Below, one piece after another: positions 27,137 through 36,406 of a stretch of DNA of 64,000 nt. The notes beneath the pieces were generated by a model. That model was given only the letters and a program-made list of their open reading frames with translations, did no database searches and had not been told where the DNA came from. Position 1 is the first letter of the stretch; the number at the start of each line of letters is the position of its first letter. The position numbers were made by a program, and so were the translations under genes. Source of the DNA: Symbiopectobacterium sp964293225 (lineage in GTDB: Bacteria; Pseudomonadota; Gammaproteobacteria; Enterobacterales; Enterobacteriaceae); contig CAXYYB010000024.1 in the NCBI GenBank assembly GCA_964293225.1, positions 5,736-69,735 of the forward strand. The letters are read 5' to 3'.

Positions 27137-28777
27137 TTACGCCGAAGTGGACTTCGGCGTTTCCTTTTCTTCCGGAAAATCTGTCAGAGCATGCGCGTCG
27201 TCAGGCGTTAATTGACGCCTGGCGTGGTAATGCTGCCACACGGCAAAATTTTCATTATCCATCGGTTTGGCATATAAAAATCCCTGGATGTAGCCCACGC
27301 CGTGTTGTGTCAGGTAGTGAAGCTGGCGCGAGGTTTCCACCCCTTCAGCCACGATCTTCAAGTTGAGACGGTGAGCGAGACTGATAATGGTATCTAAAAT
27401 CGGCGTCTCTTCTTCCTGTGATGAAATGGTGCGAACAAACCCCTGATCGATTTTCAAATAGTCGAGCGGGAAGCTTTGCAGGTAAGAAAGAGAACAGTGA
27501 CCGGTACCAAAATCATCAATCGCGACATGTATGCCCTCCTGACGTAGCTGCTGTAAGCGTTGCGCCACTTCCGGCCCTTCGCTAATGAGACTGCGCTCGG
27601 TCAGTTCTAGCGTTATCAAAAAGCGGTGGGCTGCCACATTCGCTGCAAACTGGCGGATATCGGCGATAAATTCGCTGTCTTGCAGATGCTCAGCCGACAC
27701 ATTCAAGCCCAGATGAAAATTCGGCTCAATGTGCCAACTGGCAACGTCTTCCTCCACCAGTTTCAACAAATGGCGAGTCAGCGGGATAATCATATTTTCC
27801 GCTTCCGCGGCGGCAATAAACACATCCGGGCGAATCCACTGTCCATCGGTACGCCGCCAGCGCAGCAGGGCTTCTGCACCGGTGCAGCGTTGCGCCTCAG
27901 TACCGTAAACCGGCTGATAGTAGACAGAAAACTCATTGTTGGTGATGCCACGGCGTAATTCGCCCTGAAAGGAGAGTTTGCGTTTTTGCCAATACAGCGC
28001 GGCCAGAATAAACAGCGCGGAAAGTACCAGTGTGAGCGGCAGCAGCGTCAGAAAGGCAAACTGCCAGGCTTTGCCCATTTCTGCTGCGGGGGCAGTAATG
28101 GCGACAGCAATGGGGAAACGTTCTGAGGTGGTGTGATATTCGATGCCAGAAAGCCATTCAGGCTGATGCGGTACGCTGGCGGTACTGGGATGAATCAAAT
28201 CGCCATCCCCCACCCTGATGTTCAGGTGAAAGCCGCGCAGCTTGCTGACAGCATTCATTAACGTCACCAGATATTGCGCATCAACCAGACCAAAGGCCCC
28301 CCAGCCATCGTCCGGTGTGCGAATAAAGATCAGGGTTGGGCTGATGTCGGCATCCTTGATCTGATCGACAGAGAGGCTCCAGGCGGGAGGCAATTTGGCC
28401 GGAAGCGGCATCATGATCACATCGCTGATTTCCAGATCGTTATGAGCAAACAGAGAAGAGCAGTAAATGCTCTTGTCATAGGTCAGACCGATAGCGCGAA
28501 AATAAGCGAACTGCGCGCTGAGCCGTTGGAGATCGTCTCTGATATCCTCACAGAGTTTTCCTTGCAGTGGCTGCAACGTTTCCAATAGTGACCAAGCGCG
28601 AGTGGTAATGCTTTCCGCCTGATCGAGCGCCAGGTTTGCTGTGGATTGCAGATCCCGCTGCACGATTTGCCGTGATTCGACAAAGGTAAAAAGTAATACC
28701 AATAGCAATGGGAATACGCCGGCGCAAAGAATCAACCAGCGGCCCCGTTGTTGTGCGCGTTTGTGCTGTGGACTCAC
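27137..28777 (-). CDS. CSS-motif EAL-domain cyclic-di-GMP phosphodiesterase
   Basis: The 546-residue product has two membrane spans (about residues 12-34 and 235-260) around a periplasmic CSS domain (YCSSLF), and a cytoplasmic EAL domain. All catalytic elements are present: EALLRW, LNVSAEHL, LELTERSL, IDDFGTGHCSL, LKIDQGFV, AEGVET and GYIQGFLYAKPM, so active hydrolysis of c-di-GMP is expected, with redox control of the CSS cysteines as in E. coli PdeB/PdeC relatives. The GTG at 28775-28777 is chosen because AAGGAG lies seven bases ahead; an ATG at 28846 would read through the ERIC repeat. It converges with the Ail-type gene, their ends overlapping the shared hairpin. Confidence 0.9.
   Translation of the reverse strand: MSPQHKRAQQRGRWLILCAGVFPLLLVLLFTFVESRQIVQRDLQSTANLALDQAESITTRAWSLLETLQPLQGKLCEDIRDDLQRLSAQFAYFRAIGLTYDKSIYCSSLFAHNDLEISDVIMMPLPAKLPPAWSLSVDQIKDADISPTLIFIRTPDDGWGAFGLVDAQYLVTLMNAVSKLRGFHLNIRVGDGDLIHPSTASVPHQPEWLSGIEYHTTSERFPIAVAITAPAAEMGKAWQFAFLTLLPLTLVLSALFILAALYWQKRKLSFQGELRRGITNNEFSVYYQPVYGTEAQRCTGAEALLRWRRTDGQWIRPDVFIAAAEAENMIIPLTRHLLKLVEEDVASWHIEPNFHLGLNVSAEHLQDSEFIADIRQFAANVAAHRFLITLELTERSLISEGPEVAQRLQQLRQEGIHVAIDDFGTGHCSLSYLQSFPLDYLKIDQGFVRTISSQEEETPILDTIISLAHRLNLKIVAEGVETSRQLHYLTQHGVGYIQGFLYAKPMDNENFAVWQHYHARRQLTPDDAHALTDFPEEKETPKSTSA
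27139..27160 (+). terminator. Terminator of the Ail-type gene
   Basis: ACGCCGAAG-TGGA-CTTCGGCGT followed by TTCCTTTTCT; it overlaps the last codons of the convergent EAL gene. Confidence 0.7.
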
Positions 28778-28828
28778 GTCACTACTCCTTGGTACCACGT
28801 AGATATGACTCTGCCTGTCATGGGATAT

Positions 28829-28953
28829 ATACCCGTCATACTTCAAGTTGCATGTGCGTTAGCTACACTCACTCACCCGAATCACTGACTTATGTAAGCT
28901 CATCGGGATTCGCTCCCTTGCCGCCTTCCTGCAACTCGAATTATTTAGGGTAT
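28829..28953. repeat. ERIC/IRU-type repeat
   Basis: About 125 bp from TATACCCGTCATACTTCAAG to GAATTATTTAGGGTATA with inverted ends and the central arms CCCGAATCACTGACTTATG and TAAGCTCATCGGGATTCGC, the typical layout of enterobacterial ERIC elements. It occupies the 348-bp gap (28778-29125) between the EAL gene and afuC; nothing else is seen there except the afuC terminator. Confidence 0.85.
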
Positions 28954-29080
28954 AGCAATGTGAAGAACCAGGCAGCCAGCGCACCCTGAAACGTGTCGCG
29001 ACATCAATGTGTCTGCGCGCCTTTTAAGTATATCAATCCGCGGTAAATCGATCGGAAATTGTTTTGAAGGCAAAGGATGA

Positions 29081-29107
29081 AAAAAAGGGAGCCTCGAGTG
29101 GGCTCCC
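29081..29107 (-). terminator. Terminator of the afu operon
   Basis: Minus-strand GGGAGCC-CACTCGA-GGCTCCC followed by seven T residues, about 20 bases after the afuC stop. Confidence 0.88.
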
Positions 29108-29125
29108 AGAAGGGGGTGGCAAACG

Positions 29126-30217
29126 TTAGCCTTCGTTGAGAATAAACATGCCGTAAGGGTGAATCTGCAAGTAGAGGTCGTCACCCACGTTCGGTTGTAG
29201 CTGGGTGGCATTTACCTGTAGCAGCAGCGATTGCCCGTGCCAGATGACGCTCACTTCATACTGTGATCCCATGTAAGCTACATGGTGCACCGAACAGCGC
29301 TGGCTTTCATCACCCTGCGTATTCAGTGTAATGGCTTCGGGGCGGATGCCCACAGTGCATGCCCCGCTTTCCGTGCCAAAATGCGCCGGTTTGGGAATGC
29401 GATAGCCGAAGATTTCTACGCTATCACCCTGCCGCAGCGCCGGAAAAATATTGGCCTCACCCATAAAACTTGCCATAAAACGTGACGCGGGCTGACGATA
29501 TAGCGCTTGCGGCGACCCCATCTGCATGATGTGACCTTTATTCATCACCAGCACGCTGTCAGACACGGCGAAGGCTTCGCTTTGGTCGTGAGTGACGTAG
29601 AGTGAGGTGATGTTGAACTGCTGCTGCAATTCGCGGATTTTTTCCCGCATGCTGCGCCGCAGATTGGCGTCCAGATTACTCAGCGGCTCATCGAACAGCA
29701 GCACTTTGGGTTTGAGAATCAACGCGCGTGCCAACGCGACACGCTGCTGCTGGCCGCCGGAGATCTGATCGACATAGCGATCGGCAAAGCCTTCCAAATC
29801 CACCAGTGCCAGCGCTTCGTTGACCCGATCGCGGATCTCACTTTTGGGCCGGCCGAGCATCTTCAGGCCGTAGCCAATATTCTCCCCCAGTGACATGTGG
29901 GGGAACAATGCATAGGACTGAAACACCATACAGATATCACGCTGCTGGATGGAGCGATCGGTCACGTCTTCGCCGTCGATATAGATGCGGCCTTCACTGG
30001 GTTTTTCCAGTCCGGCCACCAGCCGTAGCACGGTAGTTTTGCCGCAGCCGGACGGGCCGAGCAGTGTCACCATATGACCCTGAGGGATCGCCAGATCGAG
30101 ATTTTCCAGCACCGTGTTGGTGCCAAAGCGTTTCGTCACGCCTTTGAGCTCAACGAAGTTTTTACGCGGTGCCTGCTCCGCTTCAGCGGTGGCGTGTTGG
30201 GTTAATACAGTATTCAC
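29126..30217 (-). CDS. afuC: AfuC-type ABC transporter ATP-binding protein
   Basis: The 363-residue product is an ABC ATPase of the ferric/sugar-phosphate subfamily. Walker A GPSGCGKTT, Q-loop VFQSYALFPHM, signature ISGGQQQR, Walker B LLFDEPLSNLD and switch THDQSEA are all present, followed by a C-terminal TOBE region. The GTG 30215-30217 start has AAGGTG ahead of it; the longer frame would overlap afuB. With the downstream permease and binding protein genes it makes a full importer. The AfuABC system, first named for ferric uptake, was later shown to carry hexose phosphates, which fits the adjacent Uhp-type sensor genes. Confidence 0.88.
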   Translation of the reverse strand: MNTVLTQHATAEAEQAPRKNFVELKGVTKRFGTNTVLENLDLAIPQGHMVTLLGPSGCGKTTVLRLVAGLEKPSEGRIYIDGEDVTDRSIQQRDICMVFQSYALFPHMSLGENIGYGLKMLGRPKSEIRDRVNEALALVDLEGFADRYVDQISGGQQQRVALARALILKPKVLLFDEPLSNLDANLRRSMREKIRELQQQFNITSLYVTHDQSEAFAVSDSVLVMNKGHIMQMGSPQALYRQPASRFMASFMGEANIFPALRQGDSVEIFGYRIPKPAHFGTESGACTVGIRPEAITLNTQGDESQRCSVHHVAYMGSQYEVSVIWHGQSLLLQVNATQLQPNVGDDLYLQIHPYGMFILNEG

Positions 30218-30233
30218 GATAGTCACCTTCTGA

Positions 30234-32315
30234 TTATTGTGCGTTTTTGGCTTTGGAGCGGGCGGTACGAGATTCGCCAACCAAATAGTCAAACAGGAAA
30301 ATGATCGCCAGCATCACCACGATCAGGATAGAGCCGTAGGCGATAGCCACCCCGTATTCGCCGTCCTCGACGCGGTTCAGAATATAGGCGGTGGCGACGC
30401 GCGTGTCCGGTGTCACCAGGAACACGATGGCACTGACGGTGGTGATGGCGCGCACAAAGCTGTAGATCAACGCGGAAAGAATGGCCGGACGCAGCAGCGG
30501 CAGTAAAATGTAGACGATAGTGCGCATTGCCCCAGCGCGCAGGCTGAGTGACGCTTCGTCCAGCGATTTATCCAACTGGCCCAACCCGGCGATACCGGCG
30601 CGAATCCCCACCGGTACGTTGCGCATCACCATAGAGATGATGACGATGGCAGCGGTGCCTGTCAGATAAATGGGCGCGCTGTTGAACGCCAGAATATAAG
30701 AGATACCCGCCACGGTGCCCGGTACGGCAAAACAGAGCATGGTGGTGAACTCGATGGTTTTTTTGCCGCGGAACTGCTGGCGCACCACGATATACGCAAT
30801 CAACAGGCCAAACAGCGCAGTGATAGGCGCGGCGATCCCAGCGTAGAGCAGCGTATCGAGCAGGGAAGGCCAGGCACCGTCGCTAAAGCCTTGCCCGAAC
30901 AGGGTAATAAAGTTTTGCAGTGTCAGCGTGTAATCCACGCCCCAGTTAACGGTGAAGCTTCCGTAGAAAATGCTGCCATACAGCAGACCGTTAAACGCTA
31001 CCCAGGCAATGAGGATAAAGGTGACACCCCACACCATCAGGCGCGGCAGCGGTTGCACATCGCCCCGGCTGAACTTGCCAGAAATGGTGACGTAAGAACG
31101 TTTCCCTATCCACAGGTATTGGATACAAAATACCACCAGCGAGAACACCAGCAGAATCACGCCCAGTGTACTGGCGGCCTGATAATCCAACTGTGCGCCG
31201 GTGATGTAGAAGTAAATCTGCGTCGCCAGCACGTCGAAGTTGCCCCCCAGCACCAGTGGGTTACTGAAATCGGCCAGAGACTGCACGATGACGATCAGGA
31301 AAGCGTTTGCCAGTGCCGGTTTCAGCAAGGGTAGGAAGATGCGGTTGAAGGTCTGATAGCGATTGGCACGCAGCGTATAGGACGCTTCTTCCAGCGACGG
31401 ATGAATGCTCTTTATTGCCCCGTCGAGGATCATAAAGGCCATCGGGGTAAAGGCCAGCACCTGTGCAATCCATATGCCGGTGAAGCCGTATAGCCAGTTG
31501 GTGTTGGTCAGGCCGAACCAGGACACCATCAGCTCAGTCACATAGCCGGAACGGCCCATCATCAGCGTTACGCCCAACCCGACGATAAATGGCGGCGTGA
31601 CAATCGGTAGAATGGAAAATACACGCCCGACAATGGCGGTACGCTTGGCAATACGCGAGGTATAAATCGCCAGCACTAGCCCAAAGAAGGTACAACCAAA
31701 GCCAACGGCCATGGCGAGCATGAAGGAGTTCCAGATCACCCGGAGAATATGTGATTGCCCTAACACCGTCATAAAACCCAACGGCACGAATTCCCCTGCG
31801 CTGTTGGTAAACATCGGAATAAAAATGGCAATGCTGGGATAGAGAATAAAGATACCGATCAGCACAATGATGGTTATCAGTGAGCCGATGACGAAGCGAT
31901 CGCCGCCCAGCCATTCAAGGCGCGCCATCGCCAGCGTCATGATGGCGCCTAATGCGATAAAGATCCCGATGGTGGCATAGCCCATGCCCTGCCCAACCAC
32001 GGTCGCGCTGAGCAGCATAAACAGCATGCAAAACAGGGCATAGCCAGCATCAAACAGGTGACGACCTCGCTGTTTACGCGAAGCGGGGGCGCGAGGACGC
32101 AGTAACAGCGCGCAGGGTAACAGCAGCCACAACAGGCTGATGTTGATGCCAGACCAGCCGTAAGCGTGCAGCACTTCTTCCCGGGTGGCACCGAACAGAC
32201 CGTAATCCAAGCTCCAGGCGGGCATCAGCACGAACGAGAGTGGGATAACGGCGAGCCAGAGAAAGATGGCGTCCAGTGCCTGCGGACGTTGAGCCGAGGC
32301 GAGTGAGTGAGACAT
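30234..32315 (-). CDS. afuB: AfuB-type fused ABC permease
   Basis: The 693-residue product carries two binding-protein-dependent permease domains in tandem (about residues 190-410 and 480-680), each with the EAA-type loop (LEEASYTLRANRYQTFNRIFLP and LDEASLSLRAGAMRTIVYILLP). About 12 or more membrane helices are visible, plus an N-terminal helical extension. Start ATG 32313-32315 follows AGAGGGA. It lies between afuA and afuC with short gaps (72 and 16 bases), so the three are cotranscribed. Substrate by context is probably a sugar phosphate. Confidence 0.88.
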   Translation of the reverse strand: MSHSLASAQRPQALDAIFLWLAVIPLSFVLMPAWSLDYGLFGATREEVLHAYGWSGINISLLWLLLPCALLLRPRAPASRKQRGRHLFDAGYALFCMLFMLLSATVVGQGMGYATIGIFIALGAIMTLAMARLEWLGGDRFVIGSLITIIVLIGIFILYPSIAIFIPMFTNSAGEFVPLGFMTVLGQSHILRVIWNSFMLAMAVGFGCTFFGLVLAIYTSRIAKRTAIVGRVFSILPIVTPPFIVGLGVTLMMGRSGYVTELMVSWFGLTNTNWLYGFTGIWIAQVLAFTPMAFMILDGAIKSIHPSLEEASYTLRANRYQTFNRIFLPLLKPALANAFLIVIVQSLADFSNPLVLGGNFDVLATQIYFYITGAQLDYQAASTLGVILLVFSLVVFCIQYLWIGKRSYVTISGKFSRGDVQPLPRLMVWGVTFILIAWVAFNGLLYGSIFYGSFTVNWGVDYTLTLQNFITLFGQGFSDGAWPSLLDTLLYAGIAAPITALFGLLIAYIVVRQQFRGKKTIEFTTMLCFAVPGTVAGISYILAFNSAPIYLTGTAAIVIISMVMRNVPVGIRAGIAGLGQLDKSLDEASLSLRAGAMRTIVYILLPLLRPAILSALIYSFVRAITTVSAIVFLVTPDTRVATAYILNRVEDGEYGVAIAYGSILIVVMLAIIFLFDYLVGESRTARSKAKNAQ

Positions 32316-32387
32316 GGATTTCCCTCTGAGTTGACCAAGAGTCACAATAATGATGGGGTAGCCCCGGCTTATGCCGGGGCGGTGGGC

Positions 32388-33419
32388 TTATTTACCCATC
32401 TTGACTTCATTCACCCATTTGGTGATGAGAGCTTTACGCACATCTTCCGCGCCGTATTTATCCATGTCGTAATTGATCAATTTCAGCTCTTCGAGCTTAA
32501 GCGACAGCGGTGATGCTTCGGCCTTGGTGTTAGTCAGGATCTGATAGGACTGGCCCTTCTGCCAGGAAAGCTCTTGGGCTTCTTTTGACAACGTCCAATC
32601 AACAAACAGTTTGGCATTTTCCAGGTTGCGCGCATTTTTCAGGATGCTGACGCCGCCCACTTCATAGCCGGTACCTTCACACGGTGATACCAGTTGCAGC
32701 GGTGCGCCATTCTCTTTTTCCTGGGAATAATCGTGCAGGAAGCCGATGCCGATAGCGCTTTCACCACGAGCGGCGTTACGTGCCGGGGCAATACCTGATT
32801 TGGTGTATTGCGACACGTTGGCATTGAGTTTTTTCAGGTAATCAAACGCCTGATCTTCACCCCACAGCTGCGAAAAAGTAGCCAGTGCGGTGTAGGCGGT
32901 GCCAGAACTTTGTGGGTCGGCAATCTGGATTTCCCCTTTGTAGATAGGGTTGATGAGATCTTTCCAGCATTGCGGTACTGGCAGGTTTTTCTCTTTCAAG
33001 CGTTCGGTGTTGACGCCAAAGCCGAGAATCCCGATGTAGACCGCAGAGGAGTAATTGCCTTTGCGTTTCGCCGGATCGCGGAACTGCGGCATGATATTCG
33101 CCAGTTCAGGGGAGACATAAGGCTGCAGCAGATCCATTTCACCGGCCTGTGACTGCGGATCGAGCGTGCCGCCGTACCATACATCGGCTTGCGGGTTACG
33201 TTTTTCCGCTTCTACCTTTGCCAGCGTACTGCCTGAACCGTTGCGGATGAAGGAGGTCTGTACGTCATATTTCTCACCAAACGCTTTGGTTTCTGCTTCG
33301 CAAAACGCATTGGTGGCACTGCAATACACCACGAGGCGGCCTTTGGCTTGTGCTGCACTGGACAGCGTGGCCGCTGCGATCCCGGTAACGATAAGGGCAG
33401 AGAGAAGAGAAAGTTTCAT
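32388..33419 (-). CDS. afuA: AfuA-type periplasmic substrate-binding protein
   Basis: The 343-residue product has a signal peptide (MKLSLLSALIVTGIAAATLS, cleavage after AQA) and a class F-like binding protein fold related to FbpA (VVYCSATNAFCEAETKAFGEKY, DVWYGGTLDPQSQAGE). AfuA of Actinobacillus, EHEC and Citrobacter binds glucose-6-phosphate and related sugar phosphates; here the uhp-like sensory genes immediately upstream support that role over iron uptake. It starts 30 bases after the uhpC-like gene stop. A binding assay is needed to exclude iron. Confidence 0.87.
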   Translation of the reverse strand: MKLSLLSALIVTGIAAATLSSAAQAKGRLVVYCSATNAFCEAETKAFGEKYDVQTSFIRNGSGSTLAKVEAEKRNPQADVWYGGTLDPQSQAGEMDLLQPYVSPELANIMPQFRDPAKRKGNYSSAVYIGILGFGVNTERLKEKNLPVPQCWKDLINPIYKGEIQIADPQSSGTAYTALATFSQLWGEDQAFDYLKKLNANVSQYTKSGIAPARNAARGESAIGIGFLHDYSQEKENGAPLQLVSPCEGTGYEVGGVSILKNARNLENAKLFVDWTLSKEAQELSWQKGQSYQILTNTKAEASPLSLKLEELKLINYDMDKYGAEDVRKALITKWVNEVKMGK

Positions 33420-33449
33420 AATGCTTCCTTATTATCAATGGTAAAAGCG

Positions 33450-34772
33450 TCAGGGCGGGCCTGAAGCGTTTGGCCCCCGAGACGGATGCATTTGCGAACG
33501 GCTGGTGCCCGCCATCATTAACGGCATCAGCAACAGCCCGACACAGGCTGCCGCCAGTGTCAGTAAGGCAAAGAAGCCGGACCAGCCGTAGAATTGCATC
33601 CACTGTGCCAGCGGCCATCCTGCCAATGCGGCCCCAAGATAAGCGAACAAGCCAAGAAATCCGGTAACGGTTCCTGCGGCTTCCTTATGGGCGTACTCCG
33701 TGGCCGCCAGACCAATAAGCATCTGAGGGCCAAAAACAAAAAAACCGATACTGAAAAAATTCACCGCCAGCAGCGCGTAATGGTGAATAGGCACCAGCCA
33801 GATGGCGGTTACGCTGAGAAATAATCCCAGCGAGAACAGCAAAATCATCGGTGCACGCTGGCCGCGAAACAGCAGGTCCGAGCCCCATCCGGCAAACAGT
33901 GCGCCGAACAATCCCCCCAATTCGAACAGCATCACCGTGGCGTTGGCGCTGAGGAGCTGAACACCGTGACTTTCTGTCAGCCACAAATTGCCCCAGTCAT
34001 TCAGTGCGATGCGAATCAGGTACACCAGCACATAAGAGAGCGCGAGGATCCAGATAATGCCGTTACGCAAAATGGTGCGGTTCAGCATGTGCCCCAAACT
34101 CATGGGCGGACTCTGTTGCTCTTGTCGTAACTCCAGCGGATCGCGCCGCCATTGCCCCACGGTGGGCAACCCTTCTTCCCGTGGCGTACCGCACAGTTGG
34201 CGGCAAAGCAGGCCACCCAATACAATGGCTATTGCGCCCGGTATCAGCAGTGCGGCTTGCCACCCCTGGCTGGCTGCCAGTACGCCAGAGAGCAGAGGGA
34301 CCGCAGCACCACCAATATTGATCGAGGTGTTCCAGCATCCCCACCACAATCCGCGTTCATTGCGTGAATACCAGTGGGTCAGTAGCCTGGCACACGGCGG
34401 CCACCCCCATCCCTGAAAGAACCCGTTTAGCGTCCAGACTAGCAACAGGGCGGGCAGAGAGGCACTGAACGCAAAAGCGATATTCAGTACGCCGGTCATC
34501 AGCAGGCCGACACCCATAAACCAGCGTGCGCCTATGCGGTCATGCACCATACCGGACACAAATTTTGAACCGCCATACGCCAGATAAAACAACGTACCGA
34601 GCAGACCGATATCCGCTTTATCCAGTCCCAGCTCCACCTGCATGACGGGCATGGCGAAGGTGACGCTGCGCCGGGTGAGATAAAACGCGGCGTAACCCAC
34701 CACCATGGAAATCAGCAAACGTCCGCGCCAGTAGCGGTATTGCGCGGTGATACTGATTGGGTCTGCGCTCAT
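33450..34772 (-). CDS. uhpC: UhpC-like membrane sensor of the OPA family
   Basis: The 440-residue product is an MFS organophosphate:phosphate antiporter-type protein with 12 predicted helices; the family pattern YRYWRGRLLISMVVGYAAFY and the conserved R-rich first cytoplasmic loop DRIGARWFMG are clear. In the Uhp system UhpC senses external glucose-6-phosphate and passes the signal to UhpB. It is placed between the sensor kinase gene and afuA. The ATG at 34770-34772 follows GGAGAA. A second function as transporter cannot be excluded. Confidence 0.83.
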   Translation of the reverse strand: MSADPISITAQYRYWRGRLLISMVVGYAAFYLTRRSVTFAMPVMQVELGLDKADIGLLGTLFYLAYGGSKFVSGMVHDRIGARWFMGVGLLMTGVLNIAFAFSASLPALLLVWTLNGFFQGWGWPPCARLLTHWYSRNERGLWWGCWNTSINIGGAAVPLLSGVLAASQGWQAALLIPGAIAIVLGGLLCRQLCGTPREEGLPTVGQWRRDPLELRQEQQSPPMSLGHMLNRTILRNGIIWILALSYVLVYLIRIALNDWGNLWLTESHGVQLLSANATVMLFELGGLFGALFAGWGSDLLFRGQRAPMILLFSLGLFLSVTAIWLVPIHHYALLAVNFFSIGFFVFGPQMLIGLAATEYAHKEAAGTVTGFLGLFAYLGAALAGWPLAQWMQFYGWSGFFALLTLAAACVGLLLMPLMMAGTSRSQMHPSRGPNASGPP

Positions 34773-34844
34773 GAGGTTCTCCAGCGGTTGATGGGAGTGT
34801 AGGAAAGCCATGCTGTCAGTGGATGAGATAAGGTAGTAACCCGA

Positions 34845-34859
34845 TAGGAATTATTCCTA
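34845..34859. promoter_or_regulatory. Perfect palindrome upstream of uhpC-afuABC
   Basis: TAGGAAT-T-ATTCCTA is a perfect 7-1-7 inverted repeat in the 100-bp gap between the uhpB-like stop (34873) and uhpC-like start (34772). Its spacing fits a dimeric NarL/UhpA-type response regulator, so it is the best candidate operator for an internal promoter driving uhpC-afuABC. Confidence 0.5.
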
Positions 34860-34872
34860 GTTCAAGTCACCT

Positions 34873-36399
34873 TTAAGGCAAATTTGTGGGCAACTTAACA
34901 ATTATGCGTGTTCCTTTACGTCGTTGTAACATCCATTCGCCGCCCAGCGCATGCACGCGTTCTTCAATGCCACGTAAGCCGAAGCCTTCCTGTACCTGTT
35001 CCGGTATGCCAATACCGTTGTCTTTGACTTCCAACATCAGCATGCCGGGCAGTGGTGTCAAACGAACGCGCACCCGGCGCGCATTGGCATGTTTGCTGAT
35101 GTTATTGAGCAGTTCCTGCACCAACCGATAAAGGGTAAACACCACGGTATCGTCCGTTGGCGGCTGCGGCAGGCGATAATCGAGCCGGAAATCGATGCCG
35201 CGTTGCGCAAAAGCAAACTCATCAGCCAGATGGTGCAGTGCTTTTTCCAATGACATCTCGTTTAGCACTGGTGGGCGCAACTGACGTAGCAGTTGGCGTG
35301 TGGTGTGGTGCACGCGTTGGGCCAGTTGGGTAATTTGTGCGGCGGCCTGTGTGGTCAGCAACGGTTCCGGTCGGCGGGTGATCATCGCCGCTTGTATCTG
35401 AATGGCCGTGATGTTTTGCCCAATGTCATCATGCAACTCGCGCGCGATGTCCTTGCGAATCTCTTCTTCGGTGGAGACCAAACGCTGCATCAACTGACGC
35501 CGTTTGTTCAGCTCTTGCTCCAGACGTTGGCGATAGCGGTTCAGGCGCTGGGCAAGCTGCTGTTGGCGGCTGATGGCGATACCCAGACCAATACCGAGCA
35601 GCGCCTGCGTGGAGAGAAACAGTTCCAGTTCGATAATGTCATGAAACGCGCCGCTCATCTGGCGAGTGATAGTAATCAGTAAACTACCCAGTATTGCTGC
35701 CAGCACCCCGCCTTGCCAGCCAAAGGCATAGGCCATCACAACGTTAGGCAAAAACACCACAATCAACAGTAAGCGCTCGACATCCGGCGACAACGAAATT
35801 TGCACGCCCACCGCCAGTGAGAAAAACAGCGAACACCAGACCAATAGCGAGGTACGTAACGGTGGGTTGGAGAGGTTTTGCGCCAACAGATTTTGCAAGT
35901 GTTGCTGCTTGAGATACTCATAGATCAGATAGATAAACGGAATCAGCAGCACGCCGCCGGTCAGGCTTGCCAGCAACGTATGGGTCAGCGGCGAAGGCAA
36001 ACCGGCACCCGGCAGCGCCATTTGCAACAGGCTGTTGAGAGAAACCGCGATCAGCAGCAGTAAGAGCCGCTGCCAGTACAACGTGTAGCGATGCCATTGG
36101 CTGTGGGTCAGCCAGGCGGGCAGCAGGCTGACCCACACCGATGCCAGAATGACCCACTGGGTTTGCAGTTGCTGTGTGTGCAGCCAGAACAGCAGGGCGG
36201 TTTCTACCCCGATGATCACGGGCCAGTAACGGCGTGTTAGTAGAATCAGCAACGCCAGACGTAGCCCCTGGGGCAATAACAATGCCGCCTGCTGACCGTT
36301 ATCATTGAGGTAGAAGCTGATGGTCCACAGCGCCAGCCAGCTCAAGCCATAAAACAGCGCCAGAAACAGCATCAATCCACAGCGCCGTAGTGCAGACAT
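34873..36399 (-). CDS. uhpB: UhpB-like sensor histidine kinase
   Basis: The 508-residue product has eight or so hydrophobic segments in residues 8-275 (MASE1-type), then a coiled linker and a HisKA_3 kinase core: H box ARELHDDIGQN with His323, N box LVQELLNNISKHA, and G box NGIGIPEQVQEGFGLRGIEERV. This is the layout of E. coli UhpB (membrane sensor, phosphorylating UhpA). It begins 7 bases after the uhpA-like stop. It follows that the pair UhpA/UhpB responds, via UhpC, to an external phosphorylated sugar. Confidence 0.88.
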   Translation of the reverse strand: MSALRRCGLMLFLALFYGLSWLALWTISFYLNDNGQQAALLLPQGLRLALLILLTRRYWPVIIGVETALLFWLHTQQLQTQWVILASVWVSLLPAWLTHSQWHRYTLYWQRLLLLLIAVSLNSLLQMALPGAGLPSPLTHTLLASLTGGVLLIPFIYLIYEYLKQQHLQNLLAQNLSNPPLRTSLLVWCSLFFSLAVGVQISLSPDVERLLLIVVFLPNVVMAYAFGWQGGVLAAILGSLLITITRQMSGAFHDIIELELFLSTQALLGIGLGIAISRQQQLAQRLNRYRQRLEQELNKRRQLMQRLVSTEEEIRKDIARELHDDIGQNITAIQIQAAMITRRPEPLLTTQAAAQITQLAQRVHHTTRQLLRQLRPPVLNEMSLEKALHHLADEFAFAQRGIDFRLDYRLPQPPTDDTVVFTLYRLVQELLNNISKHANARRVRVRLTPLPGMLMLEVKDNGIGIPEQVQEGFGLRGIEERVHALGGEWMLQRRKGTRIIVKLPTNLP

Positions 36400-36406
36400 G
36401 GCAGTA

